Part shown: in pieces, positions 7,781 to 14,764 of the stretch
Numbering within the stretch: the stretch's first letter is position 1
Layout of the letters: each line of letters begins with the position of its first letter
Assembly (NCBI GenBank): GCA_040264895.1
Contig: JBDQHL010000031.1
Span: forward strand, 1 to 18,220
DNA length: 18,220 nucleotides
Direction: 5' to 3'
Origin: PGYR01 sp040264895
GTDB taxonomy: Bacteria > Bacteroidota > Ignavibacteria > Kapaibacteriales > UBA2268
Made by a program: the position numbers and the translations under genes
Notes under the pieces: generated by a model
Seen by the model: the letters and a program-made list of their open reading frames with translations, nothing else
The model's database searches: none
Told to the model about the DNA's origin: nothing

Positions 7781-9187
7781 TTATCGAGTAGGTATAAAGA
7801 TTAACGACTTGACTTCATCGTGATTTGTATGGATATTCAATGTTCCATCAAATAGATCATAAGTCTTGGCAGTATTTAATATTTCATGGTATTCATAAGA
7901 AAATTTACAAGCTGCTTCAGTCAAGTTCCAGCCATTCATAGTTAGAACATTGTTCTTAACTAATTTATAATTACCTGTATAAGTATTACATCCTGACATA
8001 CCATCATATTTGCCATTCCTATTGAACTGTAATATATAATTAGATGCTAAAGGCACGCCACCGTCATAGTCCTCTAAAAAAACTATATTCCTATCAGACA
8101 AAACTAATTGTGACAATTTCCATTTGTTCTTAGTCAATCCTAATATATCACTGTCAGGTGATTTTAGTTTAAATTCAACAGCACTATACTCACTATGTGA
8201 GGAATAAATTATAAGTTTATTAGTTGTAGCTCTATAAGTTTGTGCTTGATTTAAAATGTCATAAAGTTCTATAAATGGTGAAAGAATTTTAGTAGTCGCA
8301 CCCATTTCAATATCTATTTTGCGACCATCTAATTTGTAACTTCCTCCAGATTCATTGCCATAATACAAAAAGAATTCTTGCTCGCTAGTAAATAGTATAT
8401 AGTAGCCATCAGCTTCCAGCTCTTTGGCTGTTTTTACTTTGCCATCAACAGTAGTAGCCGAAACTAACTCCCATTTCGTATCTACAAAATCGTTTCTTTG
8501 AGTTTCTTCATTCATAAGGTTTACTAAGTCAAAGCCATCTGCCTTAGCTGTCCAAGGATTAATTACATAAGATCGAACAATACCTAGCTGATAATTATAA
8601 GCAAATGCTAAACCACCACCATCATAAGTCATAGGCTCGTAGTTTACAAAAGCATTTATTCCAGAGAAGGTTGTATCACCAACTTTATAATCAAACAGAT
8701 AGCCATCCAAGTTTTTATGAGTTGTATTAGGTGATATCAACCATCCATTATTCGAAAATTCCATTCTTGAGTTTGGTTTCAGACTTACCGTCTGGTGACC
8801 AAACAACTTAAGCCCACTATAGTTTTCTCCTTCAAAAATAACCGAATCAGAATATACATCCATAGTGAATGTTTTTTGTTTTACATCATATCTGTCAAAG
8901 TAGCTACCAGTTAATGTTTCCGTAACTATAAAAGTATTATCATCAACTTGGTTTGTAATTTCCAATGTCAGAGTGTCATTTGTATAATTAATTTCTTTTG
9001 TACTATTACTCCAAACATCAAACCCAACAAAATGAACATAGACAGACTTTTGTCCAACTGCTGGACTGTCAAAACTAATCTGATTAAGTTCTGTAGTAGG
9101 ATTCTTATCATCATCTGGCCCCAATTTAGGGTCTTTACAGCCTATAATTAGGCTAATCGCCATTAATATTATTGTTATTATTTTCAA
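7781..9187 (-). CDS. Lipoprotein with two tandem META (HslJ-like) domains
   Basis: Envelope lipoprotein with lipobox IIGC at Cys17. Residues about 35-225 form a beta-rich region of unknown type. Two META/DUF306-like domains follow. The second (about 355-466) is canonical: 'KWKLSQL', 'YILQFNRNGKYDGMSGCNTYTGNY' across 384-407, 'LTEAACKFSYEY' and a final strand 'GTLNI'. The first (about 234-340) has the fold signature (TKWELVSA, YYILFTSEQEFFLYYG, GSYKLDGRKIDIE, YRATTNKLIIY) but lacks the SGCN motif and its cysteine. META domains occur in HslJ, a heat-inducible outer-membrane lipoprotein of E. coli, so a stress or envelope role is plausible. The start is TTG at 9187, supported by a strong Shine-Dalgarno sequence and by placing the signal peptide at residue 1; it overlaps the upstream stop (TTGA). 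It is the last gene of the sigma-factor operon. Confidence 0.88.
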   Translation of the reverse strand: MKIITIILMAISLIIGCKDPKLGPDDDKNPTTELNQISFDSPAVGQKSVYVHFVGFDVWSNSTKEINYTNDTLTLEITNQVDDNTFIVTETLTGSYFDRYDVKQKTFTMDVYSDSVIFEGENYSGLKLFGHQTVSLKPNSRMEFSNNGWLISPNTTHKNLDGYLFDYKVGDTTFSGINAFVNYEPMTYDGGGLAFAYNYQLGIVRSYVINPWTAKADGFDLVNLMNEETQRNDFVDTKWELVSATTVDGKVKTAKELEADGYYILFTSEQEFFLYYGNESGGSYKLDGRKIDIEMGATTKILSPFIELYDILNQAQTYRATTNKLIIYSSHSEYSAVEFKLKSPDSDILGLTKNKWKLSQLVLSDRNIVFLEDYDGGVPLASNYILQFNRNGKYDGMSGCNTYTGNYKLVKNNVLTMNGWNLTEAACKFSYEYHEILNTAKTYDLFDGTLNIHTNHDEVKSLIFIPTR

Positions 9188-10440
9188 AATATTCTCACCT
9201 CAAAATTACTATCTAACTCTGTATCTGTTTTTATAACTTTTATTATATTTATGTGCCTGTTTATTTCGTTACCCTGACCAGGGAACAGCCTTAAATTCAA
9301 TTTTCCTGTAAGTAAACCATTTCTTTGATTTAATTCAACAACTTCAGCTTTTAATTGTTTTGCCGGTAATGGGCCCGTTTTAACAACTAATACATCAAAG
9401 AACTCAAAATCAATAAGTAAGGTCGCAGGATTAATTTCATTTGATAATGACAGAGCACTAAAAATTTCACTTGCATTGTTAGCTTTAGTTATACTGAGAC
9501 TGTCACGCATATTTGCATTTGCATTGACTCTGATTGATCTATAGTCCTCATAATACAATTTTTCCTGACTAAGTGCATCGTTCTGATTTATTTCCGTTCT
9601 AGCAAATCTTATCTGTTTATTAGTCTTATTTACAACGACGAAGTGATTCGCTGGCTTATATATATCATTCATATGATTAATAACGGAAAACTCTGATCTA
9701 ACTTCAAGATAACTAAGTTTCGATTCAATATCTGTAATTGAATAGTCATATTCACCACTTGTGAAGTAGCCTGTTCCCACTGTTATTAATGTTTGAGTAT
9801 TGAAATTTATACTATCTAATATTGACAGATCTTGTAAGTTTACTTTCGTTGCCCAAATTCTAAACTCTAATTCATTATTAAATATTTCTTTCCATTTCTT
9901 GTTGTAATCAATGGACAAATCTCTTGCTACTGTTTTATAACCATCAAAATTATTGATATATCGTCTTTCAATTCTTTTCCTAAACAATAGTGCTTGTTTA
10001 ATTTTTTTATTTAGTAGCAGTGCCACAGATAAATATTTAACTTTATTCTCTCTTTCACCTTCTTCGATAACAGTATAGTCAAGACCTATGGAACCATTAT
10101 TATTAATATATAGTGAGTCTATGCTTATAGAAGAATTAGAATATACTGTTCTATATGTAATTACTAATAATGTCTTCTGTTCTAAGTCAATAGTAAGTAG
10201 TTTATCAATAAAGTTCAGATTTAAACCGTCAGATTTATTAGTAATAAACTTATTTAGCTCCTCTTTTGACTCAATAATGAATTCAGAGCTAGAATCAGCT
10301 TCAATTCCTTGGTCAGAGCTTGCTACTATTTCATATTCTATAGTATCATCTACAACCTTATCACCAGGACCAGTAATCGAAGGTTCCTTGCACCCAGATA
10401 GTAGTAATAGTATAAACGATATTTTTAAAAAAATCTTCAT
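9184..10440 (-). CDS. Lipoprotein with three tandem PrcB-like repeats
   Basis: Envelope lipoprotein with lipobox LSGC at Cys17. The mature protein seems to be one domain repeated three times. Shared landmarks: an I-D/N-L/F triplet at 84-86, 211-213 and 343-345; exactly seven residues later a strand 'LLVITYRT' (91), 'LITVGTGY' (218), 'VLVVKTGP' (350); then 'SISIDSLY'/'DYSITDIE'/'KAEVVELN'; and a closing strand 'KQALLFRKR' (148), 'KQIRFARTE' (275), 'NFEVRIF' (412). Copies 1 and 2 align without gaps at a 127-residue offset over this span. The pattern (helix with W/F, then DF, then V-x-G, then a SGEY-like turn and I-x-x-I) resembles the PrcB C-terminal domain, known from a lipoprotein subunit of the Treponema denticola surface protease complex. 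That family assignment is tentative; the repeat itself is seen directly. The ATG overlaps the anti-sigma stop (TAATG) and its stop overlaps the META gene start. Confidence 0.82.
   Translation of the reverse strand: MKIFLKISFILLLLSGCKEPSITGPGDKVVDDTIEYEIVASSDQGIEADSSSEFIIESKEELNKFITNKSDGLNLNFIDKLLTIDLEQKTLLVITYRTVYSNSSISIDSLYINNNGSIGLDYTVIEEGERENKVKYLSVALLLNKKIKQALLFRKRIERRYINNFDGYKTVARDLSIDYNKKWKEIFNNELEFRIWATKVNLQDLSILDSINFNTQTLITVGTGYFTSGEYDYSITDIESKLSYLEVRSEFSVINHMNDIYKPANHFVVVNKTNKQIRFARTEINQNDALSQEKLYYEDYRSIRVNANANMRDSLSITKANNASEIFSALSLSNEINPATLLIDFEFFDVLVVKTGPLPAKQLKAEVVELNQRNGLLTGKLNLRLFPGQGNEINRHINIIKVIKTDTELDSNFEVRIF
9194..9201 (-). promoter_or_regulatory. Shine-Dalgarno sequence fixing the TTG start
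   Basis: On the minus strand GAGGTGAG is followed by six bases and then TTG (9187-9185). This is one of only two good SD matches in the window. It lies inside the end of the upstream lipoprotein gene and supports TTG as the true start of the META lipoprotein. Confidence 0.7.
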
Positions 10441-11771
10441 TAGAATTGAATATTAACTCCATAATTAACACCAACTTTACCAGAACCAAATCTGACACCT
10501 TGGTATTGATAAGACATATAATTATACTCTAATCCAATAGTCATATTCAAATAGCTATACGGGCTGTAAACAACTCCACCCATAACTCTACCAACTATTC
10601 CGATCTTATTACCACCTAAAGTAAGTTGAGCAAATGGATCGAGTGTTTGACTTAAATCAAGCGTTTGCCTTCCAAATATACTAAGAGAAGTAAAGTTAGG
10701 TTCTTGGGTATAATTAAAATTAATACCATTTTGATCATCCCCATTGAATTCTAACTGAAATATTTCTTGTCTTATTTCTGAACCGAATGAGAATCCATTA
10801 TCAAAATTATACATTATAGCCAGTGCATTATTATTGAATTGTGATATATCAGAATTACTGTAATCCACTTCAGTCATATCAAAAGTTTGACTACCTCTCC
10901 ACTCAGCAGACCATTTAGAATTATTAGAGTTCGTAACCATAGGGATTATTTCACCTTGGTTATTATTCATACCACTTTTATTCAATGTTGCTAGTTGATT
11001 TTCATAATTAGAAATCAACTTTGAATTATCTAATAATACAGAGATTAGATGATCCATCTCTGAAATTAGTTTAGACTCCAACATAGCCAAATCTCTTTCA
11101 GATTGAGCTTTGTAATTACTCTTCAAGTCAAGTAGTTCTGATTCATAAGCTACAAGCTTGTTTTTATAGCCGTTTATTTCATTAACCTGATTGGAAATAG
11201 TAAATTTATATTCTGCAAGTTTCTGATTCAACTCTCTATTAGTTTGCATTTCAGAATAGTATAATGATTTATAATCAACAGACTCATCATTACTTCTTGA
11301 AGAAACTACAGCATACCCCTTATCTGAAACTGCTGACTCCTCTGGTAAATCGATGACCAAATTAGGTTGAATAAATTCATTATCAATTGCGTTTTGTTTA
11401 ATTATATCACCGCTTGGTTCCATCATAAACCACATAATAACAGCAGTAGCAACGGCTGATAAAGCTCCAATAGTAAATAGCGATTTAGCTCCATAACCCA
11501 CTGCAGCACCTGCGCCTGCGGAACCAGCAGCAGTAGAAACTGCATCAGCAACAGGAATAGACAAGCCCAAAGAAGCAAAAACGGCTTTCTTAGTCTTCTC
11601 GTTCTTGGCAAATGCCTTTCTGTTATTTTTTACAACAGAACTAATAGCCAATAAATTTTTAAATTCACTACGTAGTTTATCATCAGAAGCTAAATCATTA
11701 AACAATGATTCCTCATCAGAGCCTTGAAGCTCACCTTCTAAAAATTCATTTAACTTATCGAACTTGCTCAT
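10440..11771 (-). CDS. Trans-envelope anti-sigma factor fused to outer-membrane beta barrel
   Basis: Predicted regulator of the adjacent ECF sigma factor. Residues 1 to about 62 are helical and end in a Lys/Arg-rich stretch, as in zinc-free anti-sigma domains (the protein has no Cys). Residues about 75-95 are a Gly/Ala-rich linker and about 98-117 one membrane helix; there is no signal peptide, and charge places the N-terminus in the cytoplasm. Residues about 165-266 form a long charged coiled coil. Residues about 285-443 look like an eight-stranded beta barrel: alternating aromatic strands such as NNALAIMYNF, TSLSIFGRQTLD, PFAQLTLGG, GIVGRVMGGVVYSP, LNMTIGLEYNYMSYQYQ and GKVGVNYGVNIQF, ending in the C-terminal Phe typical of outer-membrane proteins. 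One chain could thus span both membranes. It starts 20 bp after the sigma gene with an SD sequence and is coupled to the next gene. As I recall, similar 'Dma' anti-sigma factors are known in Bacteroides. An ordinary outer-membrane protein is unlikely given the missing signal peptide. Confidence 0.85.
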   Translation of the reverse strand: MSKFDKLNEFLEGELQGSDEESLFNDLASDDKLRSEFKNLLAISSVVKNNRKAFAKNEKTKKAVFASLGLSIPVADAVSTAAGSAGAGAAVGYGAKSLFTIGALSAVATAVIMWFMMEPSGDIIKQNAIDNEFIQPNLVIDLPEESAVSDKGYAVVSSRSNDESVDYKSLYYSEMQTNRELNQKLAEYKFTISNQVNEINGYKNKLVAYESELLDLKSNYKAQSERDLAMLESKLISEMDHLISVLLDNSKLISNYENQLATLNKSGMNNNQGEIIPMVTNSNNSKWSAEWRGSQTFDMTEVDYSNSDISQFNNNALAIMYNFDNGFSFGSEIRQEIFQLEFNGDDQNGINFNYTQEPNFTSLSIFGRQTLDLSQTLDPFAQLTLGGNKIGIVGRVMGGVVYSPYSYLNMTIGLEYNYMSYQYQGVRFGSGKVGVNYGVNIQF

Positions 11772-11775
11772 AGTA

Positions 11776-11781
11776 TCACCT
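11776..11781 (-). promoter_or_regulatory. Shine-Dalgarno sequence of the anti-sigma gene
   Basis: On the minus strand AGGTGA is followed by TACT and the ATG at 11771. It supports this start and fills most of the 20-bp gap after the sigma-factor stop codon. Most other starts in the window have no such site. Confidence 0.6.
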
Positions 11782-11791
11782 AAATACTGCT

Positions 11792-12358
11792 CTATTTACT
11801 CAAATCTTTAATATATGGCTCTAAAGTATTTATTACCATCTTTCGTGCTCTCAGAACCCTTACTTTTGCAGTTGCTATAGCAATTGATTCCATTTTAGCT
11901 ATTTCTCTGTACTTATAGCCTTCGAATTCCTTTAATATATATGCCCTTCTGTACTTTTCTTTAAGGAATTCAGTAGCCATAATTACTAACTCTAACAATT
12001 CTTTGTCTTCATAGCTTTCTTTTTTCTTATCAGCTATCTCGTAGTCTTCGTTCAATTCTACTTTTGGTTTACTTTTTCTCTTATCATTTAAACATAAGTT
12101 TCTAGCAGCTGTGATAAGAAACCCTGGGACATTAGGGAATTCTTTACCCTTCTTTATTTGCTTATAAAATGAGACGAAAGCATCTTGTACCAAATCTTCT
12201 GTCTTTTCTTCGTTTTTAACAATTGTATATATATATGCTCTGAGTGTAGATTCATACCTATCGTAGAGCTCACTAAATGCAAGCTCTTCACGCTCTTTTG
12301 AATCTGACATCATTGATATCAAATCCAAATCAGTATGTTTATTAAGATTTATACTCAT
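11792..12358 (-). CDS. ECF-type RNA polymerase sigma factor (sigma-70 family)
   Basis: Alternative sigma factor that directs RNA polymerase to a specific promoter set. It has only regions 2 and 4, as in ECF sigmas: region 2 at about 28-97 with 'FSELYDRYESTLRAYIYTIV', 'KTEDLVQDAFVSFYKQI' (2.2) and 'FLITAARNLCLNDKRK' (2.3-2.4); an acidic linker (about 100-120); region 4 at about 122-175 with 'KEKYRRAYILKEFEGYKYREIAKM' then 'AIATAKVRVLRARK', the helix-turn-helix. The 188-residue length is typical. It is the first gene of a four-gene run with the trans-envelope anti-sigma factor and two lipoproteins, so it is probably held inactive at the inner membrane by the next gene product and released by an envelope signal. 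Autoregulation is likely by analogy, but no repeated promoter motif is proven here. Confidence 0.95.
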   Translation of the reverse strand: MSINLNKHTDLDLISMMSDSKEREELAFSELYDRYESTLRAYIYTIVKNEEKTEDLVQDAFVSFYKQIKKGKEFPNVPGFLITAARNLCLNDKRKSKPKVELNEDYEIADKKKESYEDKELLELVIMATEFLKEKYRRAYILKEFEGYKYREIAKMESIAIATAKVRVLRARKMVINTLEPYIKDLSK

Positions 12359-12476
12359 CTGTCGCTATATATAACTTCTGTAACTAATAACACATAAACT
12401 TTAAAAAAGGAACAACAATTAATGTTTTTCCCAAAATAGCTAAAATATTGAGTGTAATTTGAATTTTGAGATTAGA
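12359..12476 (-). promoter_or_regulatory. Leader and candidate promoter of the sigma-factor operon
   Basis: A 118-bp gap between the CotH-gene stop and the sigma start, both on the minus strand. Reading the minus strand, TTG (12418-12416), 19 bases, then TATGTGTT (12396-12389) fits 6 of 8 positions of the Bacteroidota TAnnTTTG -7 box at the usual spacing, giving a leader of about 25 bases. In such AT-rich DNA this is a weak match. Three TAAC words at 12372, 12381 and 12388 (plus strand) fall between it and the start. No rho-independent terminator for the CotH gene is visible. Confidence 0.25.
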
Positions 12477-14750
12477 TTACTGTTTGATCTTAATGAATTT
12501 ATAAAGTTTATCATTAGACTTTACAAAATAAATACCGGGAATTAAGTTTTTTATCTGGATTTTTTCTTCAGAATTATAATTTTGAATCGTTTTAATTTTA
12601 AGACCATTTATATCAAATATTGCTACTTCACCCGAATGTTCCTTCGTTACTAATTTAATAAAGTCATCAGCCGGATTTGGATAAAGTTCATTTGAATAAT
12701 TATTTGTATAATCAACTGAAGTAACAGAACAAAGTATGTTGGAATCCAAATCAAAGTAGTTCATTAAGTGCTCTTTATAAAAACATGACCTTAGTCTGGC
12801 AAATTCATATATGTCATAGAACCTCTTATTTTCCCAATATTGCTCATCTTCGGGGAACGACCAACGAACAATATTATATGGCAATTCAGCTCTATACTTT
12901 TCAGAGTATTTTTCAATTGTTGGTTCTAGTTTTTCAAAAGAGAAGTCATTGTCGATTAAATATAAAGCCCTCTGTATGAACTGATTTTTGAAGTTATTAT
13001 TTTGCATTAATTTAAAGAATATAATTGTAGTACTACTAGGATTAGGGTAATCATTATGCTCCTGTTGCAGTGCAAATTCAATCATATCTTTTTCTCTATC
13101 TCGCCAACCTGCATCCAAGTCATAGAAAAGGGGTTTATATTTAGCATCATAACTTTCTTTCCAAAAAATCAAGTTATTACCAGGCCAGTCAGTATTGGTA
13201 AAAAAAGTTTCAGATACCAAATAATCAATTAATTGAGGTATATCATATTTAGAAGCTACATATACAAAATTAGAATCAACAGTTAAGTCATTTTCAACTA
13301 TAAAATCATATACCTCTTTCATCTCTTTATATTGATGTTGCCAAGGATTACCAAATACTACTGATGCAACTATTCTTATACTATCTTTATCCCTATCAAT
13401 CAATTCGGATAAATAATCTTCATCAAATCTGTTTCTAATTTCATGAATGCCCCAATAATTGCCATTGATATAAAGTAAGACAGGCTGTACATAGTTCTGA
13501 ATAAATCTTAGATTTCTAACTGCTTCCATAGTTATTGCATCTTTCATCAATGTACCGCTGAAATCATTCATAGTACCACGAATCAAGAAATTGTCAAACT
13601 CTTTAACTTCAGCATCGGGTAAAAACTTATTCTCAAATTTATTTATACCATACTCTTTTCTTGCATATAATCTTAGTCCTTTCTGGGCGAAACCGCGCGA
13701 ACCAGACCCATGAATTCTAAGACCTGCATTATATTCTGCTATCAATTCTTCCTCTTCAAAATATGAAAATGTAGCAGCTCTTTCCCATTCAATACCTCTC
13801 TGCTTATAATTACCACTAGAACATGGGTCGTCTTCATTCCAATTTACACCTGGAACATAAATGCCTGTATCTTGGCTAAATAGTCCCATATTGTCTGTAA
13901 CAATACTAACCACTGGTAAATCATGAAGATTCTGGAAAAAGTAAGATTTGCTATGCGTCCTTCCCCAGCTACTATTACTATTTTTAGTTCTATAGCTGAT
14001 TACTTTGCATCTCGGAATTTCTTCTTTAACTGGTTTCCAGGAGTAAGCACATTTGTTACTTTCATGGGGTGTAGTAGGAATATCTAGATAATCATATTCT
14101 TCATATTCATCTGCTATCCTTATTTCACTGGAATATAATTCAGATTCCTCAGTGGGTTCATCACCATTAGTTGTGTAATATATCTCAGCTCCATCGGCAG
14201 CGGTGAGTTCTAATTCAAATTCTCTTAAATAATAACCTGATTCTCTACTTGGTACCACAGTACCACTCAGTGAATTTGATTTTGTTGGGGTCATTTCAGA
14301 AAGGTACGTTTTAATATTACTACTTTCATCCAATCTACCATAAGAATAGTCTTCACTCACCTTACCAAAACTTATTGAATCAAGAATATTAGTTCCATCA
14401 GTTAAGAAGACCGTTTCTCCATCCGAAGATAGTTTAAAATTTGTATGAAGCTCATTATGATATAATTCATCTCTATCTGAGCAAAACACTATCAGGAACT
14501 CATTTGGTAATATCGAAATATCAGGGAATTTCCACATATCAAGTTTATCTTCGTCATCTGATAAATAAAAAGTTGATAAGTTTATCTCTTGGTCTGATCT
14601 ATTGTATAGCTCTATCCAATCATAATATTCATCGTCTAATGACTCCATATAATCTTCATTATCTGGTGACAGCTCATTGATTATTACTTTTGCTGAAAGG
14701 TAATTCAAAGCTGATAAAAACAGTAAAAGTACTAGAATATTTTTTTTCAT
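12477..14750 (-). CDS. T9SS-exported CotH-kinase-family protein with lamin-tail domain
   Basis: Predicted secreted multidomain protein. Residues 1-20: Sec signal peptide. About 21-130: lamin-tail domain (VIINELSP, DWIELYNRSDQEINLSTFYLSD, FLIVFCSD). About 163-275: chitobiase/Fn3-like domain with the marker 'IYYTTNGDEPTEES' (190-203). About 277-660: CotH-type kinase-like core, with 'LPVVSIVTDN', 'GLRIHGSGSRGFAQKGLRLYARKEYG' (343-368), 'GNYWGIHEIRNRFDE' (430-444), 'TNTDWPGNNLIFWK' (518-531) and 'FYDLDAGW' (542-549); Asp521 and Asp544/Asp546 are candidate catalytic or metal residues. About 688-757: T9SS sorting domain (YPNPADDF at 690-697, GIYFVKS near the end). Known CotH proteins are atypical secreted kinases, for instance on Bacillus spore coat. 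The substrate here is unknown. The gene starts 14 bp after the glutamate-synthase-like gene. Confidence 0.9.
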   Translation of the reverse strand: MKKNILVLLLFLSALNYLSAKVIINELSPDNEDYMESLDDEYYDWIELYNRSDQEINLSTFYLSDDEDKLDMWKFPDISILPNEFLIVFCSDRDELYHNELHTNFKLSSDGETVFLTDGTNILDSISFGKVSEDYSYGRLDESSNIKTYLSEMTPTKSNSLSGTVVPSRESGYYLREFELELTAADGAEIYYTTNGDEPTEESELYSSEIRIADEYEEYDYLDIPTTPHESNKCAYSWKPVKEEIPRCKVISYRTKNSNSSWGRTHSKSYFFQNLHDLPVVSIVTDNMGLFSQDTGIYVPGVNWNEDDPCSSGNYKQRGIEWERAATFSYFEEEELIAEYNAGLRIHGSGSRGFAQKGLRLYARKEYGINKFENKFLPDAEVKEFDNFLIRGTMNDFSGTLMKDAITMEAVRNLRFIQNYVQPVLLYINGNYWGIHEIRNRFDEDYLSELIDRDKDSIRIVASVVFGNPWQHQYKEMKEVYDFIVENDLTVDSNFVYVASKYDIPQLIDYLVSETFFTNTDWPGNNLIFWKESYDAKYKPLFYDLDAGWRDREKDMIEFALQQEHNDYPNPSSTTIIFFKLMQNNNFKNQFIQRALYLIDNDFSFEKLEPTIEKYSEKYRAELPYNIVRWSFPEDEQYWENKRFYDIYEFARLRSCFYKEHLMNYFDLDSNILCSVTSVDYTNNYSNELYPNPADDFIKLVTKEHSGEVAIFDINGLKIKTIQNYNSEEKIQIKNLIPGIYFVKSNDKLYKFIKIKQ

Positions 14751-14764
14751 CGTAAAGTATAAAT

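Noticed and set aside
10088..10456. 122-codon open frame on the plus strand, antisense to the PrcB-like lipoprotein
   Set aside because: It lies almost wholly inside a well-supported lipoprotein gene with overlapping operon starts and stops, and its translation has no recognisable domain or signal.
4930..12358. SpoIIE phosphatase as a controller of the ECF sigma factor
   Set aside because: They are about 5 kb apart on opposite strands, and SpoIIE phosphatases act through STAS proteins, none of which is present; the sigma factor already has a matching anti-sigma gene.
12369..12393. Three TAAC words upstream of the sigma gene as a possible operator
   Set aside because: Short, unevenly spaced (9 and 7 bases) and easily expected by chance in AT-rich DNA; not found upstream of another gene here.
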